Shown here: positions 12,640 through 23,333 of the stretch, piece after piece
Layout: every line of letters starts with the position of its first letter
Position numbering within the stretch: the first letter of the stretch is position 1
NCBI RefSeq assembly: GCF_000315625.1
Contig: NW_005434658.1
Location: 605,203 to 669,202, forward strand
DNA from: Guillardia theta CCMP2712
Lineage: Eukaryota > Cryptophyceae > Pyrenomonadales > Geminigeraceae
Length of the DNA: 64,000 bases
Direction of reading: 5' to 3'
Translations under genes and position numbers: made by a program
Notes under the pieces: generated by a model
What the model was told of the DNA's origin: nothing
Databases searched by the model: none
The model's input: only the letters and a program-made list of their open reading frames with translations

Positions 12640-13060
12640 TGATGCAGTGCAGTGCCGGCCGGCCCGGCGGCCAGGGCCCGGCCCGGTCTGAAGAGTCTAC
12701 AGGCTCGCTTTACTCAAAGTTTAAGTTAAAATCAGTACGAGGGCAATAAGGAGAGGAGAGGAGGCTTGACCCTAACACTGCCGCACTGACCGTACGGCGA
12801 GAAGAGAAAAGACAGCGAGGACCAACCCTCCGCATCCTGCCTACTGCTGTCCTCCAAACTTAACTGATACATTCACTTAACTCCGCCGCAGGACCATTCC
12901 CCCGCGCCATGCCCATGATGTAGTCCGACGGTCGTGGTGGCCGCCGCCGAAGGAATGATATGTCCTTTTAATTTAACTTAACTTCCAGTGAGTAAAAGGC
13001 TTGATCATCCGAGTCACTTTACTGGCCCGGGTCCGGAGTCCGGGGCTAGTCATGGTAGGT
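12640..13060. repeat. GC-rich repeat patch with inverted TTACTCA/AAGTTAA flanks
   Basis: Between ACBP and the large GTPase lie runs of GGCC/CCGG words (about 12650-12690 and 13024-13045). The core segment is flanked on the left by TTTACTCAAAGTTTAAGTTA (about 12710-12729). On the right is a stretch (about 12964-12996) whose reverse complement reads TTTTACTCA...AAGTTAAGTTAAA. This is an imperfect inverted repeat around about 250 bp, as in a degraded miniature element. Similar words recur in other GC-rich patches of the window. No open frame of interest lies inside. Confidence 0.5.
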
Positions 13061-13242
13061 AAGAAACCGTTGAACTCACTACCTAATGTCAGTTGAACAC
13101 TCGACCGTGAGAGGAAAGAAAATGAAATATAGGAGGAAGGTTTCAAATGTGAGCTGGAAAACAGGTAGTCACCTGCTGAAATCATATCGTTGCAGTACGA
13201 TTAAGGTAGGAGCTCTAGGCAAGACGTGCTTCACGTTGGACG

Positions 13243-16200
13243 ATGGCGAGGACGAAACGACTGACCGAGGACCGTGACGACTCGAGGGACAACCGTAGAT
13301 CGAAGACTCCCAGACTTTCAGCCTCGGAAGAAGCCAACGACGATGGTGATGAGACCGAAAGTGACGAGGAAACAGATGTGAACGAGCATGTGACGGGAAT
13401 TGGGATTTTGAGCAGATTCCGTGGGCTCCTCCACAAGATTTCTTCTGAGCTAGATGATGACAGCGACCCATCACTCGCTCACGTCAAAAGTGATTGTTCC
13501 AGCATACAACGCTGGGTCAATGAGCGGAAGATATTGTTTGTCGGACCAAATGGAGTGGGAAAGAGCTGGATTATCAACATTTTGTTGCTCCTAACGACGG
13601 AGCTTCCAAGTACATATCGGAAGGTCAACGAAGGAAAAAAACCAGTCAAGACAGCAAAGGGCACATTAGATCCTTTGATGCAAGATGGATATAGCTTTCT
13701 TCCTCCTGTCATCATTCCTGAGTCAACTCCATCGAGGCATAAAGCCGGATCAGAGATGTTCAAGGCCCTTGCTGAATACTGTGTAAACCCGAGTTGGAAC
13801 GCCTCATGCTGTGAGTATATCTTGCCGAGTAAGGAGAGAGGAACAGCCACCACGCCTTGCTTGATTTCAGTGGTCTACAGCCCAGTGTTCTGTCTGGTGA
13901 TTACTTTCGAAAAGGAAGAGAAGCTACGAGAGAAGGCTTTCCAATGGGTCCTAGCAAACCAACAAGTTCTGGATGGAGAACGAGATCGCAAGGATTTGAA
14001 TGGTCCCGATTATCGATGGAAGCACGAATACTTCAAACAATTAGTGAGTGAAAGTCAGCAATTTGAAGAAGGCGACGCAAGGTTCAAAGACATTAAAGAC
14101 CAGAATGCTCTTCAGCTCAAAAAGATTGTCAGTTCGAGAGCTGGAAAAATTCAAATCTACACAGGTAGAGGGGTTGACTTGCATGCTGAGCGAGAATTTA
14201 TTCGCGATCAGCTAAATCAAGTTGTAATGGAGGAATACAGAGAAACGATTTGCATGGTAAAGAGCTTGCGTGTTGGTGTCCCGTCATCACTCGTGAAGGG
14301 TGGGGGGATGATCTCTGATTGTCCAGGTACTTGAATACTCCAGATGTCCTGCCTGACTTGATGTCATTCACAGGGTCAGGGGACACCAATGCCGTCCGAT
14401 CCAATGAAATGCAGAAAGCCATCAACGAGCATGAGATTGTGATCGTGGTATCCAACAGGGCACTCGACAGCAGCAAGGAAATCTGGACTGAGGTGAAGAA
14501 CTCAAATTTCTTCTCGAACTGTTTCAAATATCCCCATGAATATCATCTCATCGTTCTACACTACAACGAAAGGCAACAAAACAGGAATGATCTTGAGAGA
14601 ACGCTTGAAGGAGACTTTCATGTCGAGGATAAAAACAAAGAAAATATGAGGACAAGAAGCAGGGAGCATATACTTGAAGCTTTCAGGAAACTCGACAGGT
14701 CAGGGCCAGAATCTGATATAAACGAAGAGTGCTTCACTATTCTGAATATTTCCCCAACTTTATTCGCTTCGATGGAATTGAATGCATCTTTTCGTTTGGA
14801 AAAAAAGGCAGAATTGGATAGACTGGTTCAGTTCACCGAATGTGGTGAACTCTTTGGAATCTTGAACTGTGCCAATTCTGCATCTTTGAGACAAGGCAAA
14901 AAGATCATTTCAGACGCATTGGAGGAATTGGAAAGATGTTTCATGAATCAAGTCAGAGGCAAGTGGGAAACATTTCCTATTGATGACTTCAAGAAACGAA
15001 CCAGGGGTTTCTTGTCTATGATAAGAACGCAAAATACAGTACAAATGGACAAATTCCTGAACTTTGTATCAGATTGTATTCAGGACCTGACAAAAAGAAT
15101 TGAGAAACTTGTGGAAAGGTTTTTGATCACCAACAAGAATTTTCTGGACAGATGCTCTAGAAGATCGAAAGAACAATGGAGAGATTACCCTTCACAAAAG
15201 CTGAGCCAGACTATCGAAATAATGAATATAGATTCTGCTTTCCGGGACCGAACTCTACAAAGGAGAATGCAAAAGCTTGTACTAGGGCCTCTGCGCAAGA
15301 AGAGTATTGAATTCGATCCCATGATACGTAATGTTGATGAGGCTCTATTGGAATTGAATGGAAAAGTCGTGAAGGAGATCCGTTCATTCATTACAATATG
15401 TTACGAGCAGTTCAGCAATGATTCTTTATTCAAAGACATGTTGAATGAATACTGCAAGTTGGTCTCATTTAATTTGAATGATAGGTCAAAGAGGTTTTTC
15501 TGCTTCGGGCGAAAATCCTTACACATCAATCAGCTTGTACTTGACGGGACAATATCTTGGAAAGCTCAAGAATCAAGTTTGAAAAAGATGATGAAGGAGT
15601 GGTTTCAGGACAATGCAAAAGACGCTCGAAGTCGGAATCAGAAGTTGTTACCTCCGAGGACACCTGGTCAGGCTATCAATGATTTTGAAGAATATATCGA
15701 CAAATTTTTTCAATATTTTGCCTCTGAATTGCAGGCTAAGGTGATCAAACAAATCACCTACCAGAAGGAGCAATTGAAAAAGCATTGGGTCGCTTTTGGA
15801 ATTCCCAAACACAAGAAACCCACTCCAAAACAGAATCAATCGCTTCAATATGCACTGTTTGCATTTCCTCAATGGCTTGAGGAAAACTGTGAGCCGGAAA
15901 TGATCAAAAAGGTGGGTATTTCAGGATCAACGACCTCGCAGCTGAGCAACTATCGAAAGAGCTTAAAAGAAATCTTTCCTTCAGACGACATTCAACAGAT
16001 CAAAGAGAAGCTGAAGCATGAAACGCTGGAGCAGATTGCAAGAGATCGAGTTCTTCGGGTGCTTGATATGCACTTTGATGATCGTGAGGGGCCGATTGTC
16101 AATATCCCTTTGAGACCTGCTCACGATGCTGTTCTCAACATCGATCAGTTTTCTTCATCACTTTTCTTCTCGGTCGATCCTCTTGAGGTAACGCAAATGA

Positions 16201-17303
16201 AGCAATCATTGAGCGATCGTGCATACAAATTGTGGCCAGATGATGGTGATGGAGACGAAGATGAAAACAAGCAAAGTCTTTTCCTGTCCGTCGCTCATCA
16301 GCTCTGGGGAGGGTCCAAGAAGAAGATCGTCGAAGCTCATGCCTACCAGCTTCGTCAGGCAGTATGTCTGACCATTTCAGAGCAGAATGCAACACATGAA
16401 CTCAGAGCTCGTTTCATAGATCGATACAGGGATGTCATCCCGTCGTCATTCAGCGATTGGCACAACTGTTGGAAAGAGTATGTCGAGCTGCAGGCTAACT
16501 TATCCAGGACCGGCGACATGCTGTGCCTGCGTGTGATCTTTGATTGCGTTCTCCACATCCAAGTCAACGTTCTCGTGTGGTGTCCGGGAGATTCTCCCTT
16601 TTGCTTGCGTTCAACGGAAGCACATCAATCCGCCTATCAGCTTGCAGTGATTGGCGTAGACGATGCTGATGATTCCAACAGTCAGTTTGTGTTTCGTTCC
16701 GTAGTCAAGCTGGAAGATGCAGCGCTCGAGCCTGAAAGAGGTTTGAGACATGTCTTACAGCCTTCTGACCAGGACAAGCTGGTTTTGATGATTGGTACCT
16801 CCTTGGCCATGAATCTGTCTCTTCATCAGAAGCTTTTTGATCACCTGGAGAAATATCACGGGCAACAAGTTTCTCCATGCGTTCCACGTTCTGTTCGAAA
16901 AGCTCTTCGCTCGATTTCAAATAATAGCAGGGATTCAAATCGAAACAAAGCAAAAACAGCGCTGAAGCACATAGAGACTATCCTCGACAAGTCGTCATTT
17001 TGGTTGCTGGGACTCGAAGAGCGGTACGAACAGGAGCTGAACATGCGTTATGCGCTCGCCAATGTCAACAAGAGGCCGAAGCATCTATTGAAGTTGTTGA
17101 GGTCACGGGGTAACAAAGTCATTCTCGTTGCAGAAAGCAAAGATCCGCTGCACGCTCAGTGCAAGGACGAACGACTTCCTGTGTTAGAACCTTTCGACAA
17201 AACTGGTACGGGACTCTTTCAGATCATGAAAAAATCTGGGGGGACTGGAAATCCTCAACTGAGTTTCACATCTGCTCTGCTGGAGCAAGCAACAGCGAAG
17301 TGA
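13243..17303 (+). CDS. Large dynamin-superfamily GTPase, nuclear GTPase SLIP-GC-like (1337 aa)
   Basis: Two exons (13243-14326 and 14374-17303) joined by a 47-nt phase-1 intron give 1337 residues. After a charged, nuclear-signal-like N-terminus (MARTKRLTEDRDDSRDNRRS) comes the P-loop ILFVGPNGVGKSWIINILLL (about residues 98-117). Splicing creates the G3 motif SDCPGSGDTNAVRSNE, and EIVIVVSNRALDSSKEIW follows; both are typical of SLIP-GC (NUGGC)-type GTPases. The remaining roughly 950 residues are helical, as expected for a dynamin-like stalk, with no membrane segment. SLIP-GC proteins hydrolyse GTP and act in nuclei of vertebrates; the role in a protist is unknown. Base composition is visibly more AT-rich and introns far fewer than in neighbours. 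Family assignment rests on the G1/G3 context and overall size. Confidence 0.8.
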
Positions 17304-17549
17304 ACGAGCTGGTCAGCTTGTTTGGAGTGATAAGTTTCCAACTGAAACACTGACAGGGATGAAATTGAAGAGTTGAAAGCGCTCTAATGCAACGCTGCCA
17401 ACGTATTGAAAGCCGCGGAATCCTTGGCGAAGACAAGGACGCCTTGATATGATTCATTCTACCATACAGCTAATTGATTGAAACCTGCTGCCTAAGGGGT
17501 TATGCCTTGCCGTTTATCTTATAAGAGCTCGTTTAATAGATCCTCAGTC

Positions 17550-19363
17550 TCACAGATGCAAGTTGCTGCTGCCGCTCCTGCTGCCGACCTGCCGGGAGTT
17601 TGGGCGGCTCGGAGACTTTCCACCTGGCCTCGAGATGACCATCGGGATGGTATCCGCATCCTCCAACTTATTCGGTGCCTCCTCCTCCTGAGCCTTGCTC
17701 GTCCAACTGCCCTTGCCAGAACCGTTGCTGCGATGCAAGTTAGGACAAGAGCAAGGGGGGCGAGAGCAACGACTCACCCCTTGATCGAGGCGAGCAACGT
17801 AGATTGCGTCTGCTGTAGTGATGCCCTCATTTGCTGCCTGATGGACGCCAGCTCCATCCGCTTCTGAGTGGCTGGGGAGACGTTGCTCGAGAGCTTCTCC
17901 CTCGATAGCTCGCTCAGCTGACGATTCTTCGACGGGCTTCCCGTCTCCAACGTCCCCTGTGACGGTGACGTGGCAACAGTCGATGGTCTCTCTTGCTCAG
18001 CGTTGTGGGGCTCCGTCGGCCCCAGATGGAGCTGCTTGCTAACATGATGCGCCGGGGCAGACCGAGGAACTTCACCTTGTGCGTCTCCTCCATGCAGCGA
18101 TGAGGAAGGTCGGTAGTTCACGGTCCTTCGCATCAGCAGGCTTCCCTTCCTGCTGCTACCAAGGTCGCGATACACAGAGACGTCGAGGGAGTGGCCGAGG
18201 AGCTGTCTCGGAGCAGTGATCCACGGTAGCACATCACATGGGCTCAGGACGGTCGTGAAACGAATTTCTCCCGCCACGGACCTGGGGAAGAGAATCTTCC
18301 GGCCCTCGTTGCACTCCAGCGCGAAAGGAAACTCGTACTCGGGCTTCGAGCTCAGGGAAGAACCCACGATCTCGACGATGAAAGTTCCTCTGATGTCTAT
18401 CTCGTCGCCATCCGGCAGTCTCATCTGCAGGAAGTAGAACTCCGCATTCTCTGGATTCTGCAGGCTGTCAGCGACATTGAACCGGGCTGTCTGCTCCAAG
18501 TTGACGTTCACTTCTTGGTTCTCGAGGTCGTGCAGGGAGTTCCGGTGCGGCTGTGTTGTTGACATTCTGCGCTGGGGTTTGTGCATAAAGTCCTTCAACT
18601 CAGCCACGTTGTCTTCGTCCGACTCTAGCTCCTCCTCCTCAACCTCCAAGCTCTCCACGTCGTAGTCACCATCGGCACTTCGGCCATGTCTTGATGGGAA
18701 GTGATCGAAGACCGGCCCTCCCGTCCACCGCATCCCTCCAGCAGCGTGCACCTCTATCTCCCTCGGGTTTGCTGATCCCGTGGAGCTGAGGGGCGTTCGT
18801 CTCGCGCTCGCGTCATCAGCCCGCGTGCTCTTGAAGAGCGGCTCCATGTCCCCCGCCTCGTCCTCCACTTTCAGCAAGCCTGCCTCACGGTAGAGCCTCT
18901 GCTTGAGCTTCTCTCTGCGCTGCTGAAACTCCGAGTCGATCGCTTCTCGCAGCTGCCGCTCCTTCCCTGCCGTGTACGACACCATCTCCTGCGACTGCCT
19001 GCTCGGCCCCACCAGCCTGCCAGCAGAGAGCAGACTCTCCCGCTCAGCAACGTTTCTGTTCACTGTCTGCAGGCGCTCAGTGCCGGCAGTGGAAGCTCGC
19101 ACATCGTGCGACTGCTCCTGCACGTTGTTCTCCATGTTGTTCTCCATGTTGTTCCCCAGCATTGCCTCGCGCCATTCGCCGGTTCCTTTGTCTATCGTCT
19201 TCACAACATCGCCGGGCTCCAACACGTCCGCATAGCGATGCCTGTTCGACCAAGATTTCTTCTTGGACTGAGTTGAAAGTGGCTTGTAAAAGTTTCTTAC
19301 GTTCTTCTCCCTCTCTTTAATCTCATCCAGTCGGTTGATCACCATGGTGTACGTCAGCACCAT
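17550..19363 (-). CDS. Unknown acidic protein with a predicted beta-rich domain
   Basis: The main exon runs from ATG at 19363 down to about 17777. It is joined by an intron of about 70 nt to a last exon (about 17710-17550) that ends SGSSNLHL-stop, giving about 580 residues. The N-terminal 60 residues contain YADVLEPGDVVKTIDKGTGE. A long low-complexity charged middle includes SLEVEEEELESDEDNVAELK. A better conserved-looking segment follows (about 18160-18470), FYLQ-like with MRLPDGDEIDIRGTFIVEIV and EFPFALECNEGRKILFPRSV, which alternates like beta strands. I do not recognise a family. A 33-nt in-frame GTAAG...CAG segment at about 19270-19302 could be a very short intron; translation is open with or without it. 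The gene converges on the GTPase gene 246 bp away. Confidence 0.7.
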
Positions 19364-20062
19364 CTTACCTCAGTAGGGTATGTGGTTTGAAGAAACGAGC
19401 TTCCTCACAACCTGATGTTCAAGAATGGCACCAGATGACTTTCTTGTTGTAGCTCTGACCGTGCACGATGCTTCGATTGTCCGCAATCAGTTGTCAATCA
19501 GTTCCATCTTGCTGAATATACATCATCAATGAGCTGATACTGATATGAATTGGAGATCGTTCCTTTCACGTCCTGTTCTAATTCCCCCGATTCTCTACGT
19601 CCTCTCCTTCTTCTCCTCCCGCTCCTCTTGCTCTTGCTCTTGCTCTTGATCTTGCACTTGCACTTGCTCTTGCTCTCCTCGCTTCTTCCTCTACTGTCGT
19701 CCCCCACTGCCTCTATGGGATCAACGCAACGGACCTTTGACGACCCACCCCCTTTTAGATCACAATTTTTATCCATACCACCCCTATATTTCATTATCGT
19801 CGGAAGATGAAGGGACGGGACCTAATGACTACCCCACCCTCCTAAGAAAACGACTTTACGTTTCGCTGCCCCACTCGAGATTATTATGCAGAAAAGTATA
19901 TTGTCGTTGCTGTCTTCGCAAGCTTCGCGGAGGGGGTTATAAACACTGTCGAAGAAGGGGGTACTTCGCATACCCGAGGGGGGGTCCAGCATGCCCGAGT
20001 CAGTTGTGAGTCACGATCTGAAACGATAGCGGCAGCAGCGTTTGACCTGCCGGCTCAGGAGG
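19364..20062. other. Intergenic region with CTCTTG repeats and a C-rich patch
   Basis: This spacer between divergent genes contains imperfect CTCTTG/CACTTG hexamer repeats (about 19618-19680) and a C-rich stretch with CCACCC words (about 19735-19860). A purine-rich GGGGG-containing part follows (about 19925-19990). No protein-coding exon is clear, though the first exon of the downstream gene could begin near 19990 (ATGCCCGAGTCAGTT before a GTGAGT). Confidence 0.45.
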
Positions 20063-21810
20063 ATGCTTGGGAGATGCTCAGCATGCTACCGCATGATCTG
20101 CGAGTGCAAGTGGAAGAAGGCTCAGGAGGAAGAGAAAGAAGCCAAGACGCTGCCAGCCCACCAGCGCGGGTTCGACGTCAACAGCAGGAGCAGCCCGACC
20201 TCGCGATCAAGCAAGAGAGCAGTTGACGTTCGACCCCAGTCAACGTGGGGGTCAAGACCGATGGCAGGCCCTCGCTCGCCAGTCAGCTCGAGCATCGACC
20301 TCAATGGGAACCCCAAGGCAAGGGAAGGGACTCGACAACCTGCCGGATCGGATCCGAATGGCAACGGGGCTCATGGAAACACTCCTTCGAAACCCACCAG
20401 TGCTCCCCCCTCTCAGCGACGGCCCAGCAGCAGTGGCGTACTGACTTCGAGGGACGAGACGAACAGGAGTGTCGGCTCCAGCATCATACAGGCAAGTCGT
20501 GATGGAACTCGGCAACGTAGCCAGCGAGGCCAGGTTGATCCATCCAGCGGCAATTCCAAACAAGAGAGCAGCAGAGCAAGCGTTGCCGCTCTATCTGTCG
20601 AGTGCAAGCACGAGCATGCAACTGAACTTTCTGGAGATGATACTCTGTGTGATCAAGAAGCCCTCGTTGCTGTGAAGAAGCAACAGGTTGAAACGATCCT
20701 GTACGTGAACCAACACGTTTCCCGGCCTCAGGCGACAAGTGAAGATCAGCTCCGAGCAAGGTCCGAGGGTGATGATGATGTTGGGGCAGAACACTCGGGT
20801 TGCAGAAACGAACTGACGAGATCAATCGACCTGCGAGAGGATGAAGCCGCTCGTGCTCACTCGGCCGGGTTGCTTCTGCCGCATTCTCCCACCAGTCCTA
20901 ATGTACAGGAGAGGGAGGAGGAGGAGCAGCAGGGCAAGGAGCAAGGTAATGCCTCTTGCTCCAGCACTCCTCTGGGGGACGATGAGCTTGCAAAGCTACA
21001 ACTCAATCACGATGACTCCATACTTCCACTCGACGATGTTGAACGATCATACTCGCACCTGGAGGACTCAGGTTGGTCAGTCAAAACCCCGTCCGAGGAT
21101 GGCAGAGAAACGGTGGCCGATATCTCTCAAAGCTGCCAGGCAGAGGAGCGAGCCGATGGCGTGGAGGACGTCGAGCTGCGCTCAAAGAAGTTTTCGTCAT
21201 CGTCCTTCCCGTTACCTGTCACAGCATCTCCGATGTGGAAAGACGTTGAACCAAACGGAGCAGACTCAGGAGGGCTGCCATCGAAGCAGCTGCATGGCAA
21301 CAAGAGTGAAGTCAATGAAGAGGATCTCTTGGAGTGGTACTGACGATCTTCCCTTTCCCTCCCTTCGTTGTGCCCTCTCACTCACTCCGAGTCGCAGGGT
21401 GCACTCAGTGGTGGGCAGGCGGTATACTTTGGAGGAGCTGAGGGATGGACACATACTGTGTAAGATCGTGGACAACGCTTACGATGGGACCTTCCCCATG
21501 AGGAGGATCTATCAAGTCGCCACTCACGACTACCAGCGAGAAAGGAACTTCCACGTCCTGCACTTCTTCCTCAACAGCCTGGGTGATGTGGACTGAGAGC
21601 GGGTTGAGTTGAGGGGAGTGACGACCCTGCAAGGTGTCAAGACTGAGGTCAACGTGGCGTCGTTGTGGGAGGCGGGCCCGGGGTCTCTCCTCAAGTTCTT
21701 CGACTGGCTCCGATCACACTGTGAGGATCTGCAGCGGCAGCGCTTGAGGGCCTCGCACTGCTCGCCTCCTCATGGGTTGTGGAAAAGCCTAGACGATGTA
21801 AGCCAAGTCG

Positions 21811-21849
<39 letters not shown>

Positions 21850-23227
21850 CTGCTGGTCCTTGCTGCTGCTGCTGCTGGCTGCTGCTGCTGGCTGCTGCTG
21901 CTGCTGCTCCACCTCCTCCTCCACCTCCTCCACCTCCTCCTCTCCCTCTTCCTCCTTGCTGCTGCTGCTGCTGCTCTTGCCCCCGTCTTCCCTTTCTCAG
22001 CTGAAACGACTTCTTGCCCTTTAGTTGCAGCCGACATACCAGGCTCCCAAGGCGAACGTCTCCTGGCGCACGTTCCCCATCCTTCCGATCGCGAGTCGCG
22101 GGCTGCAGGCGCGAGCGACCGATCAGAGCGGCTCCAACACATTCACGAAGCTCACGCAAGCCGATGGGCTCGTGCGGGTGGCTGGATGCCACAAACTTGA
22201 GAGCGTCAACTCGCCGGCGAGGAGGCCCTCGTTCCCTGAGCCTTGTCCTTACTGCAGCTCCACGGTCGACAAGAAGTTGATCTGCGAGATGCAGGAGCTG
22301 GAAGTGACGCAGCAGCTCGCCCGTCTGCTGGACTCAATCCGAGCCAATGACTCCAACAACATTCTCGTCCAGCAGAGCCTCGACGTGCTCGAGAGCTCGT
22401 TGGCTCGCACCGAGTCTCTCTTATCGCAGCTCCTCTTGCAGGTCAATCCTCCTCACGGCTCGATGAGAAGTGCAGGACAAGATCAGCGGCCGCGTCGATC
22501 GCCCCCGTCCCCGCCCTCCACTCACAGCTTTCTCAGAGCCAAGATGTTGAGCTCCTGCTGCAAGGCCAAGAACAAGGTCTTCAAACTTAGACGAGAGCGC
22601 AGGAGGTCTTGTGACCGCAACGAGCGACGGGAAGAGGAGGAAGAAGATGAGGATGAGGAGGAGGAGGAGAAGCACCCGACTCTTTGGCACACGGCTCGCT
22701 CTCACAGCCACTCCAACGAGGAGCAGGTGGAGAATGGTCATGTGACCCCAGCGAGGTTCTCTCATGGCAAGCTGTCGTCGATCTGCTTGGACGAGCCGAG
22801 CAGGTTTGACTCTCCTCCCTTCCTCGCCTCCCCTGTCTCTCAGCCCTTCAATCGCCGCAAGAGGATGCTGGACGCCAGCTCGAACGAGGATGATGATGAT
22901 GGTGAGGAGGAAGAGGAGGAGGGAGACTTTCAGGGGTGTCACAGGAGGCTCGGGGACGTCGGGCTGATCGTCGGCTTCGACCAGGCCCGGAACTGCCTCA
23001 CGGTCCAGCGCATCCGAGCTGGCAGCGCAGCTGAGAAGTGCGGGGCGATCGAGGAAGGGGACCAGCTGGTAGGCATCAACGGATCCTCCGAGCTCCACAG
23101 CCCAGGAGAGGTCGAGCAGAGGCTCTTGGGCGAGCACGGCAGTCTCGTGCGGGTGAGGCTGAAGAGGCAGTGGAACATCTTTGACGTGACCCTGTCAAGA
23201 GACTCAGTCGTGGCCCTGTGGATCTAA
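20063..23227 (+). CDS. EB1-type CH domain plus PDZ domain protein, interrupted by an in-frame TGA
   Basis: A long first exon (to about 21338) encodes about 425 low-complexity residues after MLGRCSACYRMICECKWKKA, a Cys-rich start. A 61-nt intron leads to an exon with a calponin-homology fold of the EB1 microtubule plus-end type: EDLLEW joined to VHSVVGRRYTLEELRDGHILCKIVDNA, then YQRERNFHVLHFFLNSLGDVD. A TGA at 21594-21596 follows. The same frame then continues with ERVELRGVTTLQGVKTEVN and SLLKFFDWLRSHCEDLQ, which aligns with the second half of the EB1 domain. After intron 21798-22024, filled with CTG repeats, the exon to 23227 holds a predicted coiled helix, acidic repeats and a C-terminal PDZ domain (about 22955-23200: VGLIVGFDQARNCLTVQRI, GAIEEGDQLVGINGS). 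The true start is uncertain, and the TGA may be an assembly error, a mutation or an unusual splice. Confidence 0.75.
21811..22000 (+). repeat. Intronic CTG/CTCCTC microsatellite
   Basis: Within the intron 21798-22024, (CTG)n of about 13 units begins at 21811. It is followed by broken CTG runs, then CCTCCT pyrimidine repeats and a second short CTG run near 21957-21973. The pyrimidine part leads into the acceptor TTAG at 22024. It is transcribed but lies outside the reading frame if the intron is spliced. Confidence 0.85.
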
Positions 23228-23333
23228 GGGAGGGGCCGCCCCCTGTCAACATCAAGTAGGTTGTCAAGCTGTACATTTCATTCACTTGTTGTAAAGAAGC
23301 GGAAACGGATCGACGAGCTGGGACTCAGCTGGG

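Noticed and set aside
21770-22192. Gln/Ala-rich minus-strand frames (polyglutamine-like)
   Set aside because: They come from the CTG repeat in the intron of the CH-PDZ gene, read antisense. No host gene is on that strand.
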